Of a stretch of DNA of 12,953 nucleotides, positions 1 to 8,305 are shown piece by piece. The stretch is from an uncultured Actinomycetes bacterium (GTDB lineage Bacteria; Actinomycetota; CALGFH01), in contig CALGFH010000414.1 of assembly GCA_937881255.1 (NCBI GenBank), positions 1 through 12,953 on the forward strand. The letters are read 5' to 3'. Numbering within the stretch: the stretch's first letter is position 1; the number at the start of each line of letters is the position of its first letter. The notes below the pieces were generated by a model. It made no database searches, had not been told where the DNA came from, and saw only the letters and a program-made list of their open reading frames with translations. Made by a program: the position numbers and the translations under genes.

Positions 1-1508
<1,508 letters not shown>

Positions 1509-1549
1509 CTCATCACCTCAAGCAAGCTGGGACAGGTTTCTCGGAGGCC

Positions 1550-1578
1550 AAGATAGGGGTTGAGTATCCCGTTGTCAA
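1550..1578 (-). promoter_or_regulatory. dnaK promoter, housekeeping sigma type
   Basis: Read on the minus strand, a perfect -35 TTGACA (1573-1578) is followed after exactly 17 nt by TATCTT (1550-1555), which matches the -10 consensus TATAAT at four of six positions. This predicts transcription starting near 1543 and a leader of about 35 nt before the dnaK ATG. The -35 and the spacer lie inside the HAIR-like operator, so a bound repressor would block RNA polymerase. The start site itself is inferred. Confidence 0.72.
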
Positions 1579-1579
1579 G
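1559..1579. promoter_or_regulatory. HAIR-like operator (HspR-type heat-shock site)
   Basis: The plus strand reads GTTGAGT, then 7 nt, then TGTCAAG. The HAIR consensus bound by HspR in Streptomyces and mycobacteria is CTTGAGT-N7-ACTCAAG. This site matches 11 of the 14 defined positions with the correct spacing, and it overlaps the -35 box of dnaK. Autoregulation of a dnaK operon through HspR is established for actinobacteria; that it acts here is inference because hspR is not in the window. No CIRCE element (HrcA site) is present upstream of dnaK. Confidence 0.7.
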
Positions 1580-1621
1580 TTTTTGGTTCAGATGAATTTA
1601 TCTTGCCGCTGACCTGCGAGG

Positions 1622-2221
1622 TTACGCCGGTTCGGGTAGTGCTGTGGGGTCAACGGGGACCACTCTGGCCCCAGGCCCGACCCCGGCGGCGCCGAACGAC
1701 CCGGCGGCCAGCTCGACCGCGTAGCGGTAGGGGCCGGCGGGGGCGTAGCTGGGGCAGGGGTCGGCCTTGCAGGGGGTCATCTCGGCCACGCTGACCACCC
1801 GCCCGTCGGCGGCCACGAACGCGATCGACAGGGGCACGAGGGTGTTCTTCATCCAGAAGGCCTGGGCCACGTCGGCCGGGTACAGGAAGACCATCCCGGT
1901 CCCCGGCGGCACCTGCTCGCGCTCCATCAGGCCCCTGGCCCGGGAGGCCGGGTCGGCCGCCACCTCGAGGCGCACCGTCACCGGGTCGCCGTCGGCCGGC
2001 TCCAGCCGGTAGTCCACCGTGCCGGCCGCCTCCCCGGGGGCGACGGTGGTCCCAGGGGCGGCCATGGTCGGGTCGTCGTCCCCGCCGACCAGCCCGGCCG
2101 CCGAGACCAGGATCCAGGCGACCAGCGCCACCCCGGCCACCACCAGCAGCAGGCCGCCGGTGAGCAGGGCGACCCGGGAGCGGGTCGGCGGCGGGCCCGG
2201 GGGCGGGGTCGGCTCACGCAT
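1622..2221 (-). CDS. Membrane-anchored DUF192 family protein
   Basis: 199 residues. The N-terminus is short, proline-rich and cytoplasmic (1-16), followed by one strongly hydrophobic segment (about 17-42), an acidic/Thr/Pro-rich linker (about 47-68), then a DUF192 (PF02643) domain. Family hallmarks seen are RGLMER (96-101), GMVF (109-112), FWMKNTLVPL (122-131), the cysteine pair C151 and C156, and SYAPAGPYRYAVEL (158-171). The hydrophobic segment has no clear lipobox, so I read it as an uncleaved signal anchor with the domain outside the membrane. The family function is unknown. Only a weak Shine-Dalgarno-like GGGCGG precedes the ATG at 2219-2221. It is divergent from the Fe-S oxidoreductase across an 82-bp gap and lies upstream of dnaK on the same strand. 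dnaK has its own promoter, so an operon with it is not implied. Confidence 0.9.
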   Translation of the reverse strand: MREPTPPPGPPPTRSRVALLTGGLLLVVAGVALVAWILVSAAGLVGGDDDPTMAAPGTTVAPGEAAGTVDYRLEPADGDPVTVRLEVAADPASRARGLMEREQVPPGTGMVFLYPADVAQAFWMKNTLVPLSIAFVAADGRVVSVAEMTPCKADPCPSYAPAGPYRYAVELAAGSFGAAGVGPGARVVPVDPTALPEPA

Positions 2222-2240
2222 CCGCCCAGCCTATCCGCCT

Positions 2241-2269
2241 CCCGATGTTACCGAGCGGTAGACTTCGGG
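2241..2269. promoter_or_regulatory. Nested inverted repeat in a divergent intergenic region
   Basis: Inside the 82-bp gap between the two divergent genes there are two nested dyads on one centre. The inner one is TACCG-AG-CGGTA (2249-2260) and the outer arms are CCCGA (2241-2245) and TCGGG (2265-2269). A TAGACT hexamer (2259-2264) on the plus strand could be a -10 box for the oxidoreductase gene, overlapping the repeat. The layout resembles an operator serving two divergent genes. No known regulator consensus was recognised, and short dyads occur by chance in GC-rich DNA. Confidence 0.35.
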
Positions 2270-2303
2270 CAGCCGCCGCAGCGACCAGCCGGGAGGACGT
2301 GCG

Positions 2304-4382
2304 ATGAAGCTCGCCATCGGGGCCGTGCTGACCTTCTTCGCGATCGCCCTGGCCGGCCAGCGGGCCGAGCGGATCACCCGGCTGATCGCCACCGGCCAGC
2401 CGGCTCCCGACCGCTTCGAGGGCGCCTGGGCCCGCCTCCAGGCCGAGCTGGTCGAGGTCTTCGGCCAGCGCAAGCTGCTCAAGCGGCCGATCCCCGGGCT
2501 GGCCCACTTCTTCACCTTCTGGGGCTTCGTGATCCTGCTGACCACCATCGCCGAGGCCTACGGGGAGCTGTTCAGCGAGACCTTCGCCCTGCCCCTGGTC
2601 GGGCACAGCTCCCTGCTGGGCTTCCTCCAGGACCTGACCGCGGTGGCGGTCCTGGTCAGCCTGGCCACCTTCGCGGTCATCCGCCTGCGCGAGTCCCCGG
2701 CCCGCAAGGACCGGTCGTCGCGCTTCTACCGCTCCCACACCGGCCAGGCCTGGGTCATCCTCGCCATGATCGCCCTGGTGATCGTCACCCTGCTGCTGTA
2801 CCGGGGGGCCAGGGTGGCCAGGGGCACCTTCCCGTACGACGGCTGGGCGTTCGCCTCCACGGCCGTCGGGCGTGCCCTCGACGGCCTCACCCCTTCGACC
2901 CTGCGGCTGCTCAACGAGAGCTTCCTGCTCGCCCACCTGGCCGTCGTGCTCGGGTTCCTGGTGCTGGTCATGTACTCCAAGCACCTGCACATCTTCACCG
3001 CGCCGTTCAACGTCGCCTTCTCCCGCCGCCCCAAGGCCCTCGGCCCGCTGGCCACCCCCCGGATCGACCCCGAGGAGATGACCGAGGAGGACGTCTTCGG
3101 TGCCGGCAAGGTCGAGGACCTCCACTTCAAGCAGCTGCTGGACCTGGCCACCTGCACCGAGTGCGGCCGCTGCCAGGACCAGTGCCCGGCCTGGAACACG
3201 GGCAAGCCGCTGTCCCCCAAGCTGGTCATCACCGACCTGCGCGACCACCTGTTCGAGAAGGCCCCGTTCCTGCTCGGCGAGGCCGACCCCGAGCACCCCG
3301 GCGGCCACGACCCGGCGGTGGTCTCCAAGGACCTGGTCCAGGACGTGGTCGGGTCGGACGTGCTCTGGTCCTGCACCACCTGCGGGGCCTGCGTCGAGCA
3401 GTGCCCGGTCGACATCGAGCACGTCGACACCATCATGGAGCTGCGCCGCTACGAGGTCCTGATGGAGTCCCGCTTCCCCGCCGAGGCCGGCACCATGCTG
3501 CGCAACGTCGAGAACGCCGGCGACCCCTGGGGGCTGGGCGCCGGCCAGCGGCTGGCCTGGACCGAGGGCCTCGGCTTCGAGGTCCCGGTGGTCACCGACC
3601 GGATCCCCGACGAGGTCGAGTACCTGTACTGGGTCGGCTGCGCGGCCGCCCTCGAGGACCGGGCCCGCAAGACGGCCAGGGCGATCGCCGGCCTGCTGCA
3701 CCGGGCCGGGGTGGGCTTCGCCGTGCTCGGCCCGCGCGAGTCCTGCACCGGCGACCCGGCCCGCCGCCTCGGCAACGAGTACCTCTACCAGCTCCAGGCC
3801 CAGCAGAACATCGAGACGCTCAACGGCGTCGGGGCCCGCAAGGTGATCGCCTCCTGCCCCCACTGCTTCAACACCCTGGCCCGCGAGTACCCCCACCTGG
3901 GCGGCAACTACGAGGTCATCCACCACACCCAGCTGCTGCGGCGGCTGGTCGACGAGGGCCGGCTGGTGCCGGAGGGGCCGGTCGAGACCACCGTCACCTA
4001 CCACGACCCCTGCTACCTGGGCCGCCACAACGACATCTACGACGCCCCGCGGGCGGTGCTGGACGCCGTGCCCGGGGTCCGCTCGGTCGAGATGCACCGC
4101 TGCCGGGAGCGCGGCTTCTGCTGCGGCGCCGGCGGGGCCCGCATGTGGATGGAGGAGCGGATCGGCAAGCGGGTCAACCTCGAGCGCACCGATGAGGCCC
4201 TGGCCACCGGGGCCGACGTGGTCGGGACGGCCTGCCCCTACTGCATGGTCATGCTCGACGACGCCGTCAAGCAGCGCCAGGCCGAGGGCGGCAGCGAGGG
4301 CGTCCGGGTCCTGGACGTCGCCCAGGTGCTCGAGGAGTCGGTCCAGGCCCGGGAGCGGCCTAGCGCCGGCCCCGGTCCCTGA
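2304..4382 (+). CDS. Membrane Fe-S oxidoreductase, HdrD/EtfD-like fusion (probable ETF:menaquinone oxidoreductase)
   Basis: 692 residues. The N-terminal part has about five hydrophobic segments (roughly 1-18, 64-85, 103-127, 147-167, 206-225), a NarI/HdrE-like quinone-side membrane domain. Two classical 4Fe-4S motifs follow: C284-x2-C-x2-C-x3-C294-P and C357-x2-C-x2-C-x3-C367-P. Two CCG (heterodisulfide reductase) domains come next: C446, C481, C518-x2-C521, then C570, C606-C607-G, C644-x2-C647. This is the architecture of mycobacterial Rv0338c/EtfD and bacterial EMO proteins, which take electrons from electron-transfer flavoprotein during acyl-CoA oxidation and reduce menaquinone. It is shorter than Rv0338c (about 880 residues). 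No etfA, etfB or acyl-CoA dehydrogenase gene is in the window, so the partner is inferred. The ATG at 2304 has GGGAGGA (2291-2297) upstream. The last 23 bp overlap the convergent gene's 3' end. A lactate-utilisation or other Hdr-like role is the alternative. Confidence 0.88.
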   Translation: MKLAIGAVLTFFAIALAGQRAERITRLIATGQPAPDRFEGAWARLQAELVEVFGQRKLLKRPIPGLAHFFTFWGFVILLTTIAEAYGELFSETFALPLVGHSSLLGFLQDLTAVAVLVSLATFAVIRLRESPARKDRSSRFYRSHTGQAWVILAMIALVIVTLLLYRGARVARGTFPYDGWAFASTAVGRALDGLTPSTLRLLNESFLLAHLAVVLGFLVLVMYSKHLHIFTAPFNVAFSRRPKALGPLATPRIDPEEMTEEDVFGAGKVEDLHFKQLLDLATCTECGRCQDQCPAWNTGKPLSPKLVITDLRDHLFEKAPFLLGEADPEHPGGHDPAVVSKDLVQDVVGSDVLWSCTTCGACVEQCPVDIEHVDTIMELRRYEVLMESRFPAEAGTMLRNVENAGDPWGLGAGQRLAWTEGLGFEVPVVTDRIPDEVEYLYWVGCAAALEDRARKTARAIAGLLHRAGVGFAVLGPRESCTGDPARRLGNEYLYQLQAQQNIETLNGVGARKVIASCPHCFNTLAREYPHLGGNYEVIHHTQLLRRLVDEGRLVPEGPVETTVTYHDPCYLGRHNDIYDAPRAVLDAVPGVRSVEMHRCRERGFCCGAGGARMWMEERIGKRVNLERTDEALATGADVVGTACPYCMVMLDDAVKQRQAEGGSEGVRVLDVAQVLEESVQARERPSAGPGP

Positions 4383-6219
4383 GCTCGACCACCGGGTCGC
4401 GCCACAGGTAGACGCCCTCGACCACCTGCGGCTCGCGGCCGAGCAGGTCGGTCAGGAAGCTCACCATCGTCTGCTGGTTCGGCATCGGGCCCACCACCAC
4501 GCTCCCGATCCGCCAGCGGATGAAGTCGCGGGCCAGGGCCCGCCGCATCGGCCCGATCAGCCGGGGCGGCGGCTGGCCGCCGTAGATGCGGCCGAAGGTG
4601 ATCGACGCCGGGCTCGGGATGGCGTCGAAGCGTGGCTGGTCGGTGTCGCGCTGGGGGCCGATGAAGTACCCGCCGGGCATCCGGTACCAGAGCCCGGCCT
4701 CGGCCTGCCAGGTCATGGCCAGCGAGGTGCGCCGGTACGCCCAGGGGAGCACCAGGACGACGCTGTCACGGGGCAGCGCCTGCACGGACGGCCCGGTGAA
4801 GAACGAGGGCGTGGCCACCTCCTCGGCGGCGATCGTGCTCGCCGGCCACAGCGGCATCAGCACGGCCACCGCGACCACGATCGCGGCCGGCCGCCGCCAG
4901 CCGCCCCCGGCCCACACGGCGTGGAGGAACAGGGCCACCAGCAGCCCGGCGAACAGGGCGGTGAGCTGGGCCAGCCGGGCCGGGATGAGGCTGGGGAGCA
5001 GCGGCAGGTCCTCGAAGAAGGCCCAGGGCAGCGGGATCCCGGTGTCCTCCCCGCCCACCAGCAGGGTCGGGCCCAGCGACAGCACGGCCGCCACCGCCAT
5101 CAGGGCCAGCCCCAGCCTGACCACCGGGCTGCCGCGCCAGCGGACCCCGAGCACGACCAGGACCAGCAGCAGCGGCAGCCCCAGGTAGGCCGAGTTGCCG
5201 CCGGCGAAGCCGGCCACCAGCTCGCCGGCGCCGTCCCAGGTCAGCGCCTGGGGCCAGCCGGGCAGGATGAAGCTCTGGAGGTCGTTGGAGTAGTTGGTCT
5301 TCTGGATGTCGCCGTGGATCTTCTGGGGCCCGCCGAACTGCACCGACAGCGGCCAGACGATGATCGCCGAGGCCATCACCAGGGCGACCGCGAAGGCCTT
5401 GGCGGCATAGGCCCACCGCTCCCGCAGGCGGCGCAGGTTGGTCAGCACCACCAGCAGGAACATGGCGAAGGCGAGCAGGGCGGTCATGGCCAGCAGCTCC
5501 TCGCCGATCAGGAGCTGGGCCCCGGCCATCAGGCCCAGCCCGGTGCCGACCAGCCACGGCGAGCGCCGCTGGCGGACCAGGATCTCGTGCAGGGCCAGCA
5601 GCATCAGCGGCACCAGGAAGGCCAGCGACATGTGCAGGTGGTGCGACTGGACCCGCATGGCCGGCGAGAAGCCGTAGATCAGCCCGCCCACCGCCGCCGC
5701 CAGGTGCCCGGGGGCGAAGCGCCGGATGGCCAGGTACGCGCACCAGGCCGAGAGCCCGTAGGACAGCACCAGCAGGAGGTTGAAGCTCAGCACCGGGCCC
5801 CAGGCGGTGGTGACCGGGGCCAGCACCAGCCCGGGCAGCGGCAGCGACGTGTTCCACATCAGGTTCACGCCGTCCGGGTAGTTGAGGTAGTGGGTGACCA
5901 GCAGGTCGTGCCCGTGCTCGAGGGCGAACGGCACCCAGCGCAGGAACCACATGAAGATCGCCGGGTCGCCGTCCCCGCCCTCGAGGGTCCTGGTCGTCGG
6001 CGACGACCACGCCGGGGCGAACATCCACACGGCCAGGCCGAGGAACACCAGCAGGAACACCGGCTCGGGGCCGGGCCGCAGCCGCCGGCCCAGCCGGCGC
6101 AGCCGCTCCCGGCCGGTCTCCCGGCGCTCCTCCACCGGTGCCACGACCTCGGCCTCGGCCGGGGCCGCGACGGCCTCCTCGGTCGTCGTCCCGATGGATG
6201 ATGCTGGCAGCTTCGACAA
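4360..6219 (-). CDS. Polytopic integral membrane protein, GT-C glycosyltransferase-like
   Basis: 619 residues. A charged cytoplasmic N-terminus (1-50, Glu/Ala then Arg-rich) precedes many hydrophobic segments to about residue 470, then a soluble C-terminal part. Just after the first membrane segment (about 53-70) comes a presumed outer loop with GGDGDP (81-86), MWFLRW and THYLNYPDGVNLMWN. An acidic Asp-containing motif in the first outer loop, followed by many helices, is the layout of GT-C enzymes that use polyprenyl-phosphate sugars. I infer this superfamily from layout only; the sugar and acceptor are unknown. The start is TTG (6217-6219), supported by GAGGA (6227-6231) 7 nt upstream and by the lack of any nearby in-frame ATG. 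It lies 32 bp downstream of dcd on the same strand, so the two may be cotranscribed. Its stop overlaps the end of the convergent Fe-S oxidoreductase gene. Confidence 0.82.
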   Translation of the reverse strand: MSKLPASSIGTTTEEAVAAPAEAEVVAPVEERRETGRERLRRLGRRLRPGPEPVFLLVFLGLAVWMFAPAWSSPTTRTLEGGDGDPAIFMWFLRWVPFALEHGHDLLVTHYLNYPDGVNLMWNTSLPLPGLVLAPVTTAWGPVLSFNLLLVLSYGLSAWCAYLAIRRFAPGHLAAAVGGLIYGFSPAMRVQSHHLHMSLAFLVPLMLLALHEILVRQRRSPWLVGTGLGLMAGAQLLIGEELLAMTALLAFAMFLLVVLTNLRRLRERWAYAAKAFAVALVMASAIIVWPLSVQFGGPQKIHGDIQKTNYSNDLQSFILPGWPQALTWDGAGELVAGFAGGNSAYLGLPLLLVLVVLGVRWRGSPVVRLGLALMAVAAVLSLGPTLLVGGEDTGIPLPWAFFEDLPLLPSLIPARLAQLTALFAGLLVALFLHAVWAGGGWRRPAAIVVAVAVLMPLWPASTIAAEEVATPSFFTGPSVQALPRDSVVLVLPWAYRRTSLAMTWQAEAGLWYRMPGGYFIGPQRDTDQPRFDAIPSPASITFGRIYGGQPPPRLIGPMRRALARDFIRWRIGSVVVGPMPNQQTMVSFLTDLLGREPQVVEGVYLWRDPVVELRDRGRR

Positions 6220-6251
6220 TCGGCAGTCCTCGTATGGGCCTGGCTCGGGGG

Positions 6252-6821
6252 TCAGGGTGAGCGGAAGTTCTCCCAGTACCGGGACGGGGTCGGTCCCCGC
6301 TGTCCCTGGTATTTCGACCCGACCCCCCGCGACCCGTAGGGCCGCTCGGCCGCGGTGGTGAGCTGGAACACCGCGATCTGCCCGATCCGCATCCCTGGGT
6401 ACAGCGTGATCGGCAGGTTGGCCACGTTGGAAAGCTCCAACGTCACGTGCCCGGTGAACCCCGGGTCGAGAAACCCGGCCGTCGAGTGGGTCATCAGCCC
6501 CAACCGCCCAAGTGAGGATTTCCCTTCCAGCCGGGCCGCCAGGTCGGGCGGGATCCCGACCTGCTCGAGGGTCGACCCGAGCACGAACTCCCCTGGATGC
6601 AGGATGAACGCGTCGTCGGGCTTGACCTCGACCAGCTCGGTGAGGTCCTCCATCGGCTGCTTCACGTCGATGTACGGGTGCCGCGCCGTGTAGAAGACCC
6701 GGAAGCGGTTGTCCAGCCGCACGTCGATGCTCGACGGCTGGATGGCGTCGTCGTCAAGCGGGTCGATCACCAGCCTCCCGGCCGCGATCGCCTCCCGCAG
6801 ACTACGGTCGGACAGGATCAC
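6252..6821 (-). CDS. dcd: dCTP deaminase, probably the bifunctional dUMP-forming type
   Basis: 189 residues. It converts dCTP to dUTP, and in the bifunctional form on to dUMP, supplying thymidylate synthesis in the cytosol. Motifs seen are an N-terminal VILSDRSLREAI, IQPSSIDVRLD, GEFVLGSTLE, GKSSLGRLGL (100-109), HSTAGFLDPGF (112-122) and TLEL with the putative catalytic glutamate E129, then GSKYQGQRGPTPSR near the C-terminus. Length and motifs agree with the roughly 190-residue M. tuberculosis Dcd, which is known to be a combined deaminase/dUTPase; bifunctionality here is inferred from that resemblance. I chose the GTG at 6819-6821 over the longer reading frame to 6866. GGGAG (6829-6833) sits 7 nt upstream, and the protein then begins where family members begin. 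It is divergent from tRNA-Gly and probably heads an operon with the downstream membrane protein gene. Confidence 0.95.
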   Translation of the reverse strand: MILSDRSLREAIAAGRLVIDPLDDDAIQPSSIDVRLDNRFRVFYTARHPYIDVKQPMEDLTELVEVKPDDAFILHPGEFVLGSTLEQVGIPPDLAARLEGKSSLGRLGLMTHSTAGFLDPGFTGHVTLELSNVANLPITLYPGMRIGQIAVFQLTTAAERPYGSRGVGSKYQGQRGPTPSRYWENFRSP

Positions 6822-6828
6822 CTGTGCA

Positions 6829-6833
6829 CTCCC
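6829..6833 (-). promoter_or_regulatory. Shine-Dalgarno site fixing the dcd start
   Basis: GGGAG on the minus strand, 7 nt before the GTG at 6819-6821. It supports the shorter start over an ATG 15 codons upstream, whose extra residues (MAECPPSSLCLGSAQ) do not resemble Dcd N-termini. Confidence 0.7.
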
Positions 6834-6873
6834 AAGACAAAGGCTGCTCGGCGGGCATTCTGCCACGACCTCG

Positions 6874-6903
6874 TTGCCCCAGCTCAGACCGCCCGGCTAG
6901 AAT
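6874..6903 (+). promoter_or_regulatory. Promoter of tRNA-Gly
   Basis: TTGCCC (6874-6879) and TAGAAT (6898-6903) are separated by 18 nt. The -10 ends 10 nt before the first base of the mature tRNA, so transcription would begin at or just before it. The -10 matches TATAAT at five of six positions and the -35 matches TTGACA at four of six. Confidence 0.6.
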
Positions 6904-6913
6904 CACCCCTCTT

Positions 6914-6987
6914 GCGGGCGTAGTTCAATGGTAGAACTCGAGCTTCCCAAGCTCGCGGTGAGGGTTCGATTCCCTTCGCCCGCTCCA
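6914..6987 (+). tRNA. tRNA-Gly, anticodon CCC
   Basis: A full cloverleaf can be drawn. The acceptor stem GCGGGCG (6914-6920) pairs with CGCCCGC (6977-6983). The D stem is GTTC/GAAC with loop AATGGTA. The anticodon stem is CGAGC/GCTCG with loop TTCCCAA, giving anticodon CCC for codon GGG. The variable region is 4 nt (CGGT) and the T arm is GAGGG-TTCGATT-CCCTT. The discriminator is T (6984) and CCA is encoded (6985-6987). The anticodon and U73 agree with glycine. The next reading frame begins 22 nt after the CCA end, with no terminator visible between. Confidence 0.97.
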
Positions 6988-7009
6988 CCCCAAGCGCAGG
7001 TCAAGCGGC

Positions 7010-8281
7010 ATGCCCACCCCGGACGAGGTTCCCACGCTGGACCTGGGAGGCGAGGCCGCGGCACGCCGGGTCGGGTGGGGCTTCATCTCGTTGTACGCGC
7101 TGGCGTTCATCAGCACCTCCCTGGTCTTCCTGGCGCCCCTGCTGGTCAGCCTGGCGCTCAAGATAAACTCGCTCGTTGGGATCGAGCGGGCGCCGAACAG
7201 CCTGTCGGTCGTCACCGGGATCGGCTCCCTGCTGGCGATCGTGGGGAACCCGTTCTTCGGCAGGATGAGCGACCGCACCTCGTCGCGGCTGGGCATGCGG
7301 CGGCCATGGATGGTCATCGGCCTGGTGGGTGGTTCCCTCGGCCTCCTCGTGGTCGCGCTGGCCCCGAGCATCCCGGTCGTCCTGGTCGGATGGTGCATCG
7401 CCCAGCTGCTCTTCAACGCCCTGCTCGCCGCCCTTGTGGCGGTGCTGCCGGACCAGGTCCCGGTCCCGCAGCGCGGCCTGGTCGCCGGAGTCCTCGGGAT
7501 CTGTGTGCCGGTCGCGTCGGTGAGCGGCACCTTCCTGGTCAAGCTGTTCACCGGCAACCAGCTCACCATGTTCCTGGCCCCGTGCGCGGTCGGCGGGCTC
7601 TTCATCCTGCTCTTCGCGGTCACGCTGGACGATCGCCGGCTTGCCAGGGCGGACAAGCCGGCCTGATCCCTGCGGGAGTTCGCCAGCACGTTCTACGTCA
7701 ACCCGCGCAAGAGCCCGGACTTCGCCTGGGCGTTCGCCAGCCGCTTCATGTTCGTCCTGGCCTACGCCTTCCTCACGACCTACCAGGCCTACTACCTGCT
7801 GGACAGGATCGGCAGCGCCGAGGCCGACGTGCCGCGGCAGATCTTCCTCGGCACGCTCGCCCAGTCCGTCGTCGTCGTCGCCGCTTCCCTCATCGGTGGC
7901 AAGCTCTCCGACCGGACGGGCCGGCGGAAGATCTTCGTCCTCACCGCGGCGGTCGTGTACGGCCTGGCGATGTTCGTGATCGCCATCGCCAGCGACTTCA
8001 ACGGGTTCCTCGTCGGCATGGCCGTCGGCGGGCTCGGCTTCGGCGTGTACACGGCCGTCGACCTCGCGCTGGTCGCCGACGTGCTGCCGGACAGCGACAA
8101 CGCCGCCAAGGATCTCGGCGTGCTCAACATCGCCGGCGCGCTCCCGTTCTCCGTCGCGCCGGGCATCGCGCCGGCCGTCCTGGCCATCGGCGGCGGCAGC
8201 TACGGTGTGCTGTACGCGGTCGCCGGGGTCTGCGCCATCATCGGAGCCGTCGCCATCCTGCCCGTCAAGGGTGTCCGATGA
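7010..8281 (+). pseudogene. MFS transporter interrupted by an in-frame TGA
   Basis: Two open stretches in the same frame, 7010-7663 and 7667-8278, are separated only by TGA at 7664-7666 (codon 219). Together they would encode about 422 residues, normal for a major facilitator superfamily transporter with 12 helices. The first half carries motif A between helices 2 and 3, GRMSDRTSSRLGMRRPW, typical of sugar/cation-symporter-like members. The second half carries the matching repeat GGKLSDRTGRRKIF. The stop falls in the central cytoplasmic loop, just before SLREFASTFYVNPRKSPDFAWAF, which reads on as normal protein. No Shine-Dalgarno precedes the first ATG after the stop (7748), so re-initiation looks unlikely. 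The ATG at 7010 has only a weak GCAGG upstream. The substrate is unknown. The stop could be a real nonsense mutation or a sequence error. A large LuxR regulator starts 24 nt downstream and may belong to the same transcript. Confidence 0.88.
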
Positions 8282-8292
8282 GGGCGCAGGTG

Positions 8293-8300
8293 AAGGGAGG
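8293..8300 (+). promoter_or_regulatory. Shine-Dalgarno site fixing the LuxR-family regulator start
   Basis: AAGGGAGG lies 5 nt before the ATG at 8306. The alternative GTG at 8300 would lie inside this ribosome-binding site, so the ATG at 8306 is the better start. Confidence 0.8.
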
Positions 8301-8305
8301 TGGTC

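Noticed and set aside
2214..4097. A 627-codon minus-strand frame opposite the Fe-S oxidoreductase
   Set aside because: Low-complexity translation, and it overlaps a gene with many conserved cysteine motifs on the plus strand. It is a shadow frame.
4192..6201. A 669-codon plus-strand frame across the GT-C-like gene
   Set aside because: The minus-strand frame has proper membrane segments and a ribosome-binding site. The plus frame is a Gln/Pro/His/Arg-rich shadow.
6857..6862. CAGAAT on the minus strand as the -10 box for dcd
   Set aside because: It resembles a -10, but there is no acceptable -35 at 16-18 nt, so I do not list a dcd promoter.
7664..7666. TGA read as selenocysteine in the MFS gene
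   Set aside because: The codon is in a cytoplasmic loop, MFS transporters are not selenoproteins, and no obvious bacterial SECIS-like hairpin follows immediately.
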